A DNA stretch of 64,000 nt from Bos javanicus (lineage: Eukaryota; Chordata; Mammalia; Artiodactyla; Bovidae): assembly GCF_032452875.1 (NCBI RefSeq), contig NW_026893633.1, forward strand, positions 806,001 to 870,000, in the 5' to 3' direction. The translations under genes were made by a program, and so were the position numbers. Position 1 is the first letter of the stretch. Every line of letters begins with the position of its first letter. The notes below the pieces were generated by a model, which was not told where the DNA came from, made no database searches, and saw only the letters and a list, made by a program, of their open reading frames with translations. Positions 1-13,229 of this stretch are shown here, one piece after another.

Positions 1-1759
1 TGCTAATCATGTGACTAATCAAGAACTGATCACGTGGCTCTCATGCACAGATGATGTGCCTCAGGAGGCAATAACCAAAGAGCTGAGCAGGCACGAATCA
101 CGCAATCAGCAGGCAATAATCATGGACCTCAGCTGTGATGAATCATGCTGCTCAGCTGGCAATCATCAAGCAGCTGAATAGGCAGGAATCAGACGGCTCA
201 GCTGGCCATTGTCAAGCAGATGAGCAGGCAGGAATCACGCAGCTCAGCTGGCAATTGTCAAGCAGCGGAGCAGACAGGAAAAACGGAGCTCAGTAGGCCC
301 TGATCACGTGACTGAGCACACACTGATCACGTGACTGATAATGAACTGATCACGAGGCTATAATGCACTGATCACCTGACTGCGCATGCACTGATCATGT
401 GGATGATCATACACTGATCACGTGGCTGATCACGCAATGATCACGTGACTGATCATGCACTGATCACGTGGCTATCATGCACTGCTCCCATGACTGGGCA
501 TGCACTGATCACCTAGCTATCATGCATTGATCACTTGGCTATCATGCACTAATCACGTGGCTGATCATGCACTGATCACGAAGCTGATCATACACTGATC
601 ACGGGACTGTGCATGCACTGATCACGTGGCTGATCATGCACTGATCACGTGGCTGATCATGCAATGATAACCTGGCTATCATACACTGATCACGTGACTG
701 ATCATGCACTCTTCACTGGCCTGATCATGCACTGATCCCGTGGCTGATCATGCAATGATCAGGAAGCTGATCATACACTGATCACGTGACTCTGCCTGCT
801 GTGTGGCTGATCATGCACTGATCACGTGGCTGATCATACACTGATCACGTCGCTGATCATGCACTGATCACGGTGCGGATCATGAACTGATCACGTGGCT
901 GATCATACACTGATCACGTGGCTGTTCATGCACTGATCACGTGGCTGACCATACACTTATCAAATTACTGATAATGCACTGATCACGTAGCTGATAATGC
1001 ACTGATCACGTGGCTGATCATGCACTGATCCCCTGGCTGATCATACACTGATCACATGGCTGATCATGCACTGATCACGTGTCTGATCATCCACTGATTT
1101 GAAGCTGATCATAGACTGATCACGTGATTCATGCACTGATCCCGGGGCTGATCATGCACATATCAAGTGGCTGATCAAGCACTGATCACGTTACTGATAA
1201 TTCACTGATCACGTGACTGATCATGCACTGATCACGTGACTGATCATGCACTGATCACCTGGCTGATCATGCACTAATCACGTAGCTGATCATATACTGA
1301 TCACGTGACTGTGCATGCACTGATAACTTGGCTGATCATGCCCTGATCACGAGGCTGATCATGCACTGATCACATGGCTGATCACACACTGATCACGTGC
1401 CTGATCATGCACTAATCACGTGGCGGAACATGCACTATTCACGTGGCTGATCATACACTGATCACGTGGCTGACCATACTCTGATCTCGTGGCTGATCAT
1501 ACACATATCACGCGGCTGATCATGCACTGATCACGTGTCTATCATGCACTAATCACGTGAATGGGCATGAACTGATCACTTACCTGTTCATGCAGTGATT
1601 CCGTGGCTATCATGCACTGATCACGTGGCTGATCATGCACTGATCACATGACTGATTAAGCACTGATCGCGTAGCTATAATGCACTGATCACATGACTGC
1701 GCATGCCATGATCATGTGACTGATCATGCACTGATCACGTGGCTATCATGCACTGATAA
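1..1759 (+). repeat. Long duplication, copy A left part
   Basis: This stretch recurs at 4624-6382 with an offset of 4623 bp and only scattered substitutions, including shared irregular 23-mers such as the odd GCCTGCTGTGTGG near 797. The same modules, deletions and variant letters occur in the same order, so this is a segmental duplication rather than generic 23-mer similarity. Window start truncates it. Confidence 0.85.
58..300 (+). repeat. CAGCTG-rich module M1 (empty insertion site)
   Basis: Begins GCCTCAGGAGGCAATAACC and continues through blocks of GCAGGAATCACGCAGCTCAG and GCTGGCAATTGTCAAGCAG at about 46-bp steps, then returns to ordinary 23-mers at GGCCCTGATCACG. The first bases match the sequence just downstream of the PBS in the right-hand array, so M1 is the best unoccupied version of the LTR insertion site (boundary within ATGTGCC|TCAGG). 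Confidence 0.85.
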
Positions 1760-3560
1760 CGTGGCTGATCATGCAGTGATCACGTGACTGATTATGCACT
1801 GATCGCGAAGCTATCATGCACTGATCACATGACAGCTCATGCCATGATCACGTGACTGATCATGCACTGATCACGTGGCTATCATGCACTGATCATATGG
1901 CTAATCATACATTGATCACCTAAATAATCATGCACTCATCCCGGGGTGGTCTTGCACTGATCACGTGGCTGATCAGGCACTGATAACTTAGCTATCATGC
2001 ACTGATCACATGACTGCGCAAGAACTGTTCACGTGGATATCATACACTGGACACGTGACAGATCATGCACTGATCACGTGACTGATCATGCACTGATCTG
2101 GTGGCTATCATGCATTGATCACGTGATTGGTCATACACAGATCACGTGACTGATCATGCACTGATCACGTGACTGCACATGCACTGATCATGTAAATGTA
2201 GGCAATGATCACATGGCTATCATGCACTGATCACGTGGCTGATCATGCACTGATCATGAGACTGAGCATGCACTGATCACGTAGCTATCATGCATTGATC
2301 AATTGGCTATCATGCACTGATCACGTGGCTGATCATACACTGATCACGTGGCTGATCATGCACTAATCACGTTGCTTATCATGCACTGATCAGGTGGCTA
2401 TCATGCACTGATCACGTGGCTGATCATGCACTGCTCACATGGCTGATCATACACTGATCACGTGGCTGATCATGCACTAATCACGTTCCTTATCCTGCAA
2501 TGATCAGGTTGCTATCATGCACTGATCACATGGCTGATCATACACTGATCAGGTGACTGCGCATGCACTGATCACATGACTGATCATGCACTGATCATGT
2601 GGCTGATCATGCACTGATAAGCTGGCTATCATACACTGATCAGGTGACTGATCATGCACTCTTCACGTGCCTGATCATGCACTGATCACGTGGCTGATCA
2701 TGCACTGAATACGAAGCTGATCATACACTGATCACGTGACTGTGCATGCACTGATAACTTGGCTGGTCATGCACTAATCACATTGCCGATCATGCACTGA
2801 TCACGTGACTGATCATGCACTGATCTGGTGCCTATCATGCATTGATCCCGTGGTTGATCATACACTGATCACATGACTGATCATGCACTGATCACCTGGC
2901 TATCATGCACTGATCACGTAGCTGATCATGCACTGATCAAGTGATTGAACATGCACTGAAGACGTGACTGATCCTGCACTAATCACATGGCTATCATGCA
3001 CTGATCATGTGACTGCGCATCCACTGATCTCGAGGATGATCGTACACTGATCACGTGGCTGATCAGGAACTGATCACATGACTGACCATACAGTGATCAC
3101 GTGTCTGAATATTGCTGATCATGTTATTGATCATGTGCTGATCAGGTGTGTATCATGCACTGATCACCTGACTGCGCATGCACTGACCATGTAACTGTAG
3201 GCAATTATCACATGGCTATCATGCAGTGATCACGTGGATGATCATGCACTGACCATGCACTGATCACGTAGCTATCATGCATTGATCACTTGGCTGTCAT
3301 GCACTGATCACGTGGCTGATCATACACTGATCACGTGACTGCACATGCACTGATGACATGGCTGATCATACAGTGATCACGTGGCTGATCATGCACTGAT
3401 CATGTGGTTGATCATGCACTAATCACGTTGCTGATCATGCACTGATCAGGTGGCTATCATGCACTGCTTACGAGGCTGATCATGCACTGATCACATGGCA
3501 ATCATGCACTGATCACGTGTCTTATCATACACTGATCATTGACTGATCATGCACTGATCA

Positions 3561-4466
3561 CGTGCCTGATCATTCACTGATCACCTGGCTGATCATGCAC
3601 TGATCACGAAGCTGATCATACACTGATCACGTGACTGCATGCACTGATCATTTCGATGATCATGCATTGATCAAGGGGCTGATCATGCACTGACCACGTG
3701 GCTGATCCTACAATGATCACGTGACTTATCATGCACTGATCACGCGGCTGACAATGCACTGATCACGAAGCTGATCATACACTGATCACGTGACTGTGCA
3801 TGCACTGATAACGTGGGTGATCATGCACTGATCACGTGTTTGATCATGCACTGATCACGTGGCTGATCATACACTGTTCATGTGCCTGATCATGCACTAA
3901 ATATGTTGCGGATCATGCACTGATCACGTAGCTGATCATACACTGATCACCTGGCTGATCATACTCTGATCACCTGGCTGATCAGACACTGATCACGTGG
4001 CTGATCATACTCTGAACACGAAGCTGATCATACACTGATCACGTGACTGCATGCACTGATCAATTGACTGCCCATGCACTGATCACGTGGATGATCATGC
4101 GCTGATCATGTGACTGATCATGCACTAAAAAAATGGCTGATCAAGCCCTGATCACATGACTGATCATGCACTGTTCACGAAGCTGATCATACAATGATCA
4201 CGTGACTGTGCATGCACTGATCACTTGGCTGATCATGCACAGATCACATGGCTATCATGCACTGATCACTTGATTGTGCATGCAATAATCACGTGGATGA
4301 TCATGCATTTATCACGTGGCTGATCATGCACTAATCACAAGGGTGATCATGAACTGATCACGTGACTTAGCATGCTGTGATCTCGTGTCTGAATGGTGCT
4401 GATCATGTGACTAATCAAGAACTGATCACGTGGCTATCATGCACTGATCACGTGGCTGATCATACA
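3561..4466 (+). repeat. Long duplication, copy A right part
   Basis: Recurs at 6383-7288 with an offset of 2822 bp. Shared oddities include the ATTTCGATGATC stretch near 3649 and the A-rich CTAAAAAAATGG near 4125. Homology stops near 4466, where copy A enters a local 227-bp duplication. Confidence 0.8.
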
Positions 4467-4663
4467 CTGATCACGTGGCTATCATGCACTGATCACTTGA
4501 TTGTGCATGCAATAATCACGTGGATGATCATGCATGTATCACCTGGCTGATCATGCACTAATCACAAGGGTGATCATGAACTGATCACGTGACTTAGCAT
4601 GCTGTGATCTCGGGTCTGAGTGGTGCTAATCATGTGACTAATCAAGAACTGATCACGTGGCTC
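4254..4663 (+). repeat. Local tandem duplication, 227-bp offset
   Basis: 4254-4436 reappears at 4481-4663 with an offset of 227 bp, carrying the same irregular features (TTGATTGTGCATGCAATAATC, CACAAGGGTGATCATGAAC). About ten 23-mers long. Only the first member has a counterpart in copy B near 7076-7260. Confidence 0.75.
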
Positions 4664-6382
4664 TCATGCACAGATGATGTGCCTCAGGAGGCAATAACCA
4701 AAGAGCTGAGCAGGCACGAATCACGCAATCAGCAGGCAATAATCATGGACCTCAGCTGTGATGAATCATGCTGCTCAGCTGGCAATCATCAAGCAGCTGA
4801 ATAGGCAGGAATCAGACGGCTCAGCTGGCCATTGTAAAGCAGATGAGCAGGCAGGAATCACGCAGCTCAGCTGGCAATTGTCAAGCAGCGGAGCAGACAG
4901 GAAAAACGGAGCTCAGTAGGCCCTGATCACGTGACTGAGCACACACTGATCACGTGACTGATAATGAACTGATCACGAGGCTATAATGCACTGATCACCT
5001 GACTGCGCATGCACTGATCATGTGGATGATCATACACTGATCACGTGGCTGATCACGCAATGATCACGTGACTGATCATGCACTGATCACGTGGCTATCA
5101 TGCACTGCTCACATGACTGAGCATGCACTGATCACGTAGCTATCATGCATTGATCACTTGGCTATCATGCACTAATCACGTGGCTGATCATGCACTGATC
5201 ACGAAGCTGATCATACACTGATCACGGGACTGTGCATGCACTGATCACGTGGCTGATCATGCACTGATCACGTGGCTGATCATGCAATGATAACCTGGCT
5301 ATCATACACTGATCACGTGACTGATCATGCACTCTTCACTGGCCTGATCATGCACTGATCCCGTGGCTGATCATGCAATGATCAGGAAGCTGATCATACA
5401 CTGATCACGTGACTCTGCCTGCTGTGTGGCTGATCATGCACTGATCACGTGGCTGATCATACACTGATCACGTCGCTGATCATGCACTGATCACGGTGCG
5501 GATCATGAACTGATCACGTGGCTGATCATACACTGATCACGTGGCTGTTCATGCACTGATCACGTGGCTGACCATACACTTATCAAATTACTGATAATGC
5601 ACTGATAACGTGGCTGATAATGCACTGATCACGTGGCTGATCATGCACTGATCCCCTGGCTGATCATACACTGATCACATGGCTGATCATGCACTGATCA
5701 CGTGTCTGATCATCCACTGATTTGAAGCTGATCATAGACTGATCACGTGATTCATGCACTGATCCCGGGGCTGATCATGCACATATCAAGTGGCTGATCA
5801 AGCACTGATCACGTGACTGATAATTCACTGATCACGTGACTGATCATGCACTGATCACGTGACTGATCATGCACTGATCACCTGGCTGATCATGCACTAA
5901 TCACGTAGCTGATCATATACTGATCACGTGACTGTGCATGCACTGATAACTTGGCTGATCATGCCCTGATCACGAGGCTGATCATGCACTGATCACATGG
6001 CTGATCATACACTGATCACGTGCCTGATCATGCACTAATCACGTGGCGGAACATGCACTATTCACGTGGCTGATCATACACTGATCACGTGGCTGACCAT
6101 TCTCTGATCACGTGGGTGATCATACACTGATCACGCGGCTGATCATGCACTGATCACGTGTCTATCATGCACTAATCACGTGAATGGGCATGAACTGATC
6201 ACTTACCTGTTCATGCAGTGATTCCGTGGCTATCATGCACTGATCACGTGGCTGATCATGCACTGATCACATGACTGATTAAGCACTGATCGCGTAGCTA
6301 TAATGCACTGATCACATGACTGCGCATGCCATGATCATGTGACTGATCATGCACTGATCACGTGGCTATCATGCACTGATAA
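4624..6382 (+). repeat. Long duplication, copy B left part
   Basis: Second copy of 1-1759. It ends at the sequence ATAACGTG, after which copy B jumps to sequence homologous to 3561 onward. Confidence 0.85.
4681..4923 (+). repeat. CAGCTG-rich module M2 (empty insertion site)
   Basis: Duplicate of M1 (offset 4623) with a few substitutions, for example TGTAAAGCAG for TGTCAAGCAG. Also begins GCCTCAGGAGG, the form closest to the right flank of the LTR inserts. Confidence 0.85.
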
Positions 6383-7288
6383 CGTGCCTGATCATTCACT
6401 GATCACCTGGCTGATCATGCACTGATCACGAAGCTGATCATACACTGATCACGTGACTGCATGCACTGATCATTTCGATGATCATGCATTGATCAAGGGG
6501 CTGATCATGCACTGACCACGTGGCTGATCCTACAATGATCACGTGACTGATCATGCACTGATCACGAGGCTGACCATGCACTGATCACGAAGCTGATCAT
6601 ACACTGATCACGTGACTGTGCATGCACTGATAACATGGGTGATCATGCACTGATCACGTGTTTGATCATGCACTGATCACGTGGCTGATCATACACTGTT
6701 CATGTGCCTGATCATGCACTAAATATGTTGCGCATCATGCACTGATCACGTAGCTGATCATACACTGATCACCTGGCTGATCATACTCTGATCACCTGGC
6801 TGATCAGACACTGATCACGTGGCTGATCATACTCTGAACACGAAGCTGATCATACACTGATCACGTGACTGCATGCACTGATCAATTGACTGCCCATGCA
6901 CTGATCACGTGGATGATCATACGCTGATCATGTGACTGATCATGCACTAAAAAAATGGCTGATCAAGCCCTGATCACATGACTGATCATGCACTGTTCAC
7001 GAAGCTGATCATACAATGATCACGTGACTGTGCATGCACTGATCACTTGGCTGATCATGCACAGATCACATGGCTATCATGCACTGATCACTTGATTGTG
7101 CATGCAATAATCACGTGGATGATCATGCATTTATCACGTGGCTGATCATGCACTAATCACAAGGGTGATCATGAACTGATCACGTGACTTAGCATGCTGT
7201 GATCTCGTGTCTGAATTGTGCTGATCATGTGACTAATCAAGAACTGATCACGTGGCTATCATGCACTGATCACGTGGCTGATCATACA
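6383..7288 (+). repeat. Long duplication, copy B right part
   Basis: Second copy of 3561-4466, fused directly to the left part of copy B. Relative to copy A, 1801 bp (1760-3560) are absent between the two parts, and the junction lies in a shared CGTG. Confidence 0.8.
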
Positions 7289-7480
7289 ATGATCACGTAG
7301 CTACCTTGTACTGGTCACGTGACTAATCATGCAATGATCACGCAGCTAACATGTACTGGTCACATGACTGATCATTCACTGATCACATAATTGATCATGC
7401 ACTGATCACCTGGCTTATCATCCATTGATCATGTGACTGATCATGTGCTGATCATGTTTGGTGTCACACACTGATCATGT

Positions 7481-7718
7481 GCCTCTGGAGGCAATGAACA
7501 TAGAGCTGAGTAGGCAGGAATCAGTCAGCAGGCTATAATCGTGGAACTCAGCTCTGAGAAATCATGCTGCTCAGCTGGCAATAGTCAAGTAGATGAGCAG
7601 GCAGGAATTACGCAGCACACGTGGCAATTGTCAAGGAGATGACAGGCAGGAATCATGCAGTTCAGCTGGCAATTGTCAAGCAGATGAGCAGACAGTAATC
7701 ACGCAGCTCAGCAGGCCC
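7481..7718 (+). repeat. CAGCTG-rich module M3
   Basis: Starts GCCTCTGGAGGCAATGAAC, the diverged empty-site form (T for A after GCCTC). Preceded by TGATCATGTTTGGTGTCACAC, which marks most of the modules in this half. Confidence 0.8.
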
Positions 7719-8934
7719 TGATCACGTGACAGAGCATGCACTGTTCACATGGCTTATCACACACCTATCACGTGACTGATCATGCACTGATCATGTGACT
7801 GATCATGCACTGATCACGTAGTTATCTTGCACTGATCACTTGGCTGATCATACACTCATCACGGGACTGATCGTACACTGATCACGGCGCTATCATACAT
7901 TGACTACATGACTCCACATGCACTGATCACGTGGATGATCATGCACTGATCACGTGACTGACCATGCACTGATCACGTGACTGATCAGGCACTTATCACA
8001 TGGCTGATCATGCACTGATCACGTGGCTATCATGCACTGCTCACATGGCTGATCTGCCAATGCTCACGTAGCTACCATGTACTGGTCACATGACTGATCA
8101 TGCACTGATCACGTAATTGATCATGTACTGATAATGTGGCTGATCATGCACTGATCACGTGGCTGATCATACACTGATCACGTGACTGATCATGCACTGA
8201 TCACGTGACTGATCATGCACTGATCACGTGGCTATCATGCACTGATCACGTGGCTGACCATACACTGGTCACTTGGATATCATGCACTGATCACGTGGCT
8301 CATCATACACTGTTCACGTGTCTGACCATGCACTGATCTCGTGGCTGATCATACACTTCTCACGTAACTGATCATGCACTGATCACGTGGCTATCATGCA
8401 CTGAATACGTGGCTGAGCATGCACTGTTCACTTGGCTGATCACACACCTGTCACGTGACATATCATGCACTGATCACGTGGCTGATCATACTCTGCTCAC
8501 GTAACTGATCATGCACACATCACGTGGCTATCATGCACTCCTCACGTGGTTCATCATGGAATGATCACAAAGCTACCATATACTGGTCACGTGACTGATC
8601 ATGCACTGATCACGTGGCTATCATGCACAGATCACGTGGCTGGTCATACAATGATCACGTAGCTACCTTGTACTGGTCACGTGACTAATCATGCACTGAT
8701 CACGTGGCTGATCATGCACTGATCACGTGACTGATCATGCACTGATCACGTGGCTGATCATGCAATGATCACGCAGCTACCATGTACTGGTCACATGACT
8801 GATCATGCACTGATCACGTGGCTGATCATGCACTGATCACGTAATTGATCATGCACTGATCACATGGCTTATCATGCATTGATTATGTGATTCATCATGT
8901 GCTGATCATGTTTGGTGTCATACACTGATCATGT

Positions 8935-9167
8935 GCCTCTGGAGGCAATGAACAAAGAGCTGAGTAGGCAGGAATCAGTAGGCAATAATCATGGAACTCA
9001 GCTCTGAGAAATTATGCTTCTCAGCTGGCAATAATCAAGTAGATGAGCAGGCAGGATTTATGCAGCACAGGTGGCAATTGTCAAGGAGATGACAGGCAGG
9101 AATCGTACAGCTCAGCTGGCAATTGTCAAGCAGATGAGCAGACAGTAATCACACAGCTCAGCACGCC
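8935..9167 (+). repeat. CAGCTG-rich module M4
   Basis: Related to M3, 1454 bp further on. Lacks a few bases around CAGGAATCAGTAGGC and has GCACGCCTTG at its end. Confidence 0.8.
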
Positions 9168-12100
9168 TTGATCACGTGACTGAGCATGCACTGTTCACGT
9201 CGCTGATCACACACCTATCACGTGAATGATCATGCACTGATCACGTGGCCCTCATGCACAGATCACGTGATTGCGCATGCACTGATCACGTAATTGTATG
9301 CACTGATCACGTGGCTGTCATGCACTGATGACGTGGCTGATCATGCACTGATAATGTGACTGATCATGCACTGATCACGTAGCTATCTTGCACTGGTCAC
9401 TTGGCTGATCATACATTCATCACGGGACTGATCGTGCACTGATTCCGGCACTATCATGCATTGACTACATGACTGCACATGCACTGATCACGTGCATGAT
9501 CATGCACTGATCACGTGACTGACCATGCACTGATCACGTGACTGATCAGGCCCTGATCACCTGGCTATCATGCACTGATCATTTGGCTGGTCATACACTG
9601 ATCATGTGCCTGCTCATGCACTGATCATGTGGCTGGTCATGCACTGCTCACGTGGCTGGTCATGCAATGATCACGTAGCTACCATATACTGGTCACTCGA
9701 CTGATAATGCACAGATCACGTAAATGATCATGCACTGTTCCCGTGACTGATCATGTACTGATCACGTGACTGATCATGCACTGACCACGTGGCTATCATG
9801 CTCTCCTCACGTGGGTGATCATGCAATGAACACGTAGCAACCATGTACTGGTAACCTGACTGATCATGCACTGATCATGTAATTGATCCAGCACTGATCA
9901 CGTGGCTCATCATGCACTGATCACGTGACAGTTCACCCACTGATCACTTGACTGATCATGCACTGATCACGTGGCTATAATGCCCTGAGTACGTGGCTGA
10001 TCATACACTTTTCACGTGCCTGGTCATGCACAGATCACGTGACTAATGATGAACTGATCACGGGGCTATAATTCACTGATCACGTGGATATCATGCACTG
10101 ATTACGTGCCTGTCATGCACAGATCACGTGACTAATCATGAACTGATTACGTAGGTATCATGCACTGATCACGTGGCTGATCATACACTGTTCACGTGTC
10201 TGATCATGCACTGATCACGTGGCTGATCATACACTGCTCACGTAGCTGATCATGCACTGATCACGTGTCTATCATGCAGTGCTCACGTGGCTGATCCTGC
10301 ATTGATCACGTAGCTTTCATGTACTGGTCACGTGTCTGATCATGCAATGGTAACGTAATTGATCATGCACTGATCACGTGACTGATCATGTACTGATCAC
10401 GTGATTGATCAGGCACTGATCACGTGTCTATCATGCACTGCTTACGTGGCTGATATTACAATGTTCACATAGCTACCATGTATGGTCACATGACTGATCA
10501 TGCACTGATCACGTAATTGATCATGCACTGATCAAGTGGCTGATCATACACTGCTCACGTGACTGATCATGCACTCTTCACGAGACTCATCATGCACTGA
10601 TCATGTGGCTATCATTCACTGATCACGTGGCTGATCATACACTGATCACGTGACTGATCATGCACTGTTCACGAGAGTGATCATGCACTGTTCACGTGGA
10701 TATCATGCACTGATCACGTATTTGATCATACACTATTCACGTGTCTGACCATGCACTGCTCACGTGGCTGATAATACACTGTTCACGTAACTGATCATGC
10801 ACTGATCACGTGGATATCATGCACTGATCCCATGGCTGAACATGCACTGTTCACGTGGCTTATCACACACCTGTCACGTGACATATCATGCACTGATCGC
10901 GTGGCACTCATGCACTGATCACGTGGCTGATCATACTCTGCTCACGTAACTCATCATGCACACATCAGGTGGCTATCATGAACTTCTCACCTGGCTGGGC
11001 ATGCAATGTTCACGGAGCTACCATATACTGGTCACGTGACTGATCATGCACAGATCACGTAAATGATCATGCACGGTTCAGGTGACTGATCATGTACTGA
11101 TCACGTGGCTGATCATGCAATGATCACGTAGCAACCATGTACTGGTCACGTGACTGATCATGCACTGATCACGTAATTAATCCTGCACTGATCACCTGAC
11201 TTATCATGCACTGATCACGTGGCTGATCACACAGGTATCACGTGACTGATCATGCACTGATCACGTGGTTATCATACAGTGATCACGTGGCTATCATTCA
11301 CTGATCACGTGGATATCATGCACGGATCACGTGGCTGATCACACACGTATCACGTGACTGATCATGCACTGATCACGTGGCTGATCATGCAATGATCACG
11401 TAGCTACCATGTACTGGTCACGTGACTGATCTTGCACTGATCACGTAATTGATCATGCACTGATCACGTGACTGATCAAGCACTGATTTCTTGGCTATCA
11501 TGCACTGTTAACGTAGCTGATCATGAAATGATCAGGCAGCTACAATGTACTGGTCACGTGACTGATCATGCACTGATCACTTGACTGATCATGCACTGAT
11601 CACGTGGCTATCATGCACTGATCACTTGGCTGGTCATACACTGATCACGCAGCTATCATGTACTTGTCACGTGACTGATCATGCACTGATCATGTGGCTG
11701 ATCATGCACTGATCTCGTGACTGATCATGCACTGATCACGTGACTTATCATGCACTGATCACGTGGCTATCATGCACTGATCACATGGCTGGTCATACAC
11801 TGATCACGTGCCTGGTCATGCACAGATTACATGACTGATCATGCACTCATCACGTCACTGATCATGCACTGATCACGTGGCTATCATGCACTGTTCACGT
11901 GGCTGATCATACACTGATCACCTGCCTGTTCATTCACAGATCCCGTGACTAATCATGAAGTGATCACGTAGCAATCATTCACTGATCACCTGGCTGATCA
12001 TGCACTGATCACGTGGCTATCATGCAATGATCACGTGGCTATCATGCACTGATCACGTGGCTGATCATGCACTGATACCGTGACTGAGCATGGACTGCTC

Positions 12101-12194
12101 TCATGACTATCATGTAGTGATCACGTGACTTAATGGCGCTGAACATGTGACTGATCATGCGCTGAGCATGTTTGGTATCATACACTGATCATGT

Positions 12195-12434
12195 GCCTCT
12201 GGAGGCAATAAACAAAGAGCTGAGTAGGCATGAATCAAACAGTCAGCAGGCAATAATCATGGAACTCAGCTGTGAGGAATCATGCTGCTCAGCTGGCAAT
12301 AATCAAGCAGCTGAGCAGGCAGGAATTACACAGCACAGCTGGCAATTGTCAAGCAGATGACAGGCAGGAATCGTGCAGCTCAGCTGGCAATTGTCAAGCA
12401 GATGAGCAGACTAATGACGCAGCTCAGCAGGCCC
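12195..12434 (+). repeat. CAGCTG-rich module M5
   Basis: Starts GCCTCTGGAGGCAATAAAC and includes TGTGAGGAATCATGC. Nearly identical to M7 at 4560 bp distance. A 62-codon open frame lies across it only because this block lacks the stop-rich 23-mers; it is not considered a gene. Confidence 0.8.
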
Positions 12435-12991
12435 TGGTCACGTGACTGAGCATGCACTGTTCACCTGGCTGATCATACACTGATCACGTGATTGATCATG
12501 CACTGATCACTTGGATATCATGCACTGATCACGTGGCTCATCATACACTGTTCACGGGTCTGACCATGCACCGATCACGTGGCTGATCATACACTGCTCA
12601 CGTAACTGATCATGCACAGATCACGTAATTGATCATGCACTTATCACGTGTCTGATCATGCAATGATCACGTAGCTACCATGTACTGGTCCCGAGAGTGA
12701 TCATGCACTGATCACGTAATTGATCATGCACTGATCACGTGGCTGATCATGCACTGAACACGTGACTGATCATGCACTGCTCACGTGACTGATCATGCAC
12801 TGATCACGTGGCTATCATGCACTGCTCACGTGGCTGAACATGCAGTGATCACGCAGCTACCATGTAGTGGTTACATGACTGATCATGCACTGATCACGTA
12901 ATTGATCATGCACTGATCATCTGGCTTATCATGCATTCATCATGTGACTGATCATGTGCTGATTATGTTTGGTGTCACACAGTGATCATGT

Positions 12992-13229
12992 GCATCTGGA
13001 GGCAATGAACAAAAAGCTGAATAGGCAGGAATCAGTCATCAGGCTATAATCATGGAACTCAGCTCTGAGAAATCATGCTGCTCAGCTGGCAATAATCAAG
13101 TAGATGAGCAGGCAGGAATTATGCAGCACAGGTGGCAATTGTCAAGGAGATGACAGGCAGGAATCGTACATCTCAGCTGGCAATTGTCAAGCAGATGAGC
13201 AGACAGTAATCACGCAGCTCAGCAGGCCC
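12992..13229 (+). repeat. CAGCTG-rich module M6
   Basis: Closest to M3, M4 and M8 (TCAGCTCTGAGAAATCATG, GGCAATTGTCAAGGAGATG). The left boundary reads GCATCTGG instead of GCCTCTGG. Forms a pair with M5, 797 bp upstream. Confidence 0.8.

Noticed and set aside
3561..7288. The 2822-bp offset here equals the 2822-bp dimer period of copies 1 and 3
   Set aside because: The offset on the left is simply 4623 minus the 1801-bp loss; the two regions do not share LTR units. I regard the equality as coincidence.
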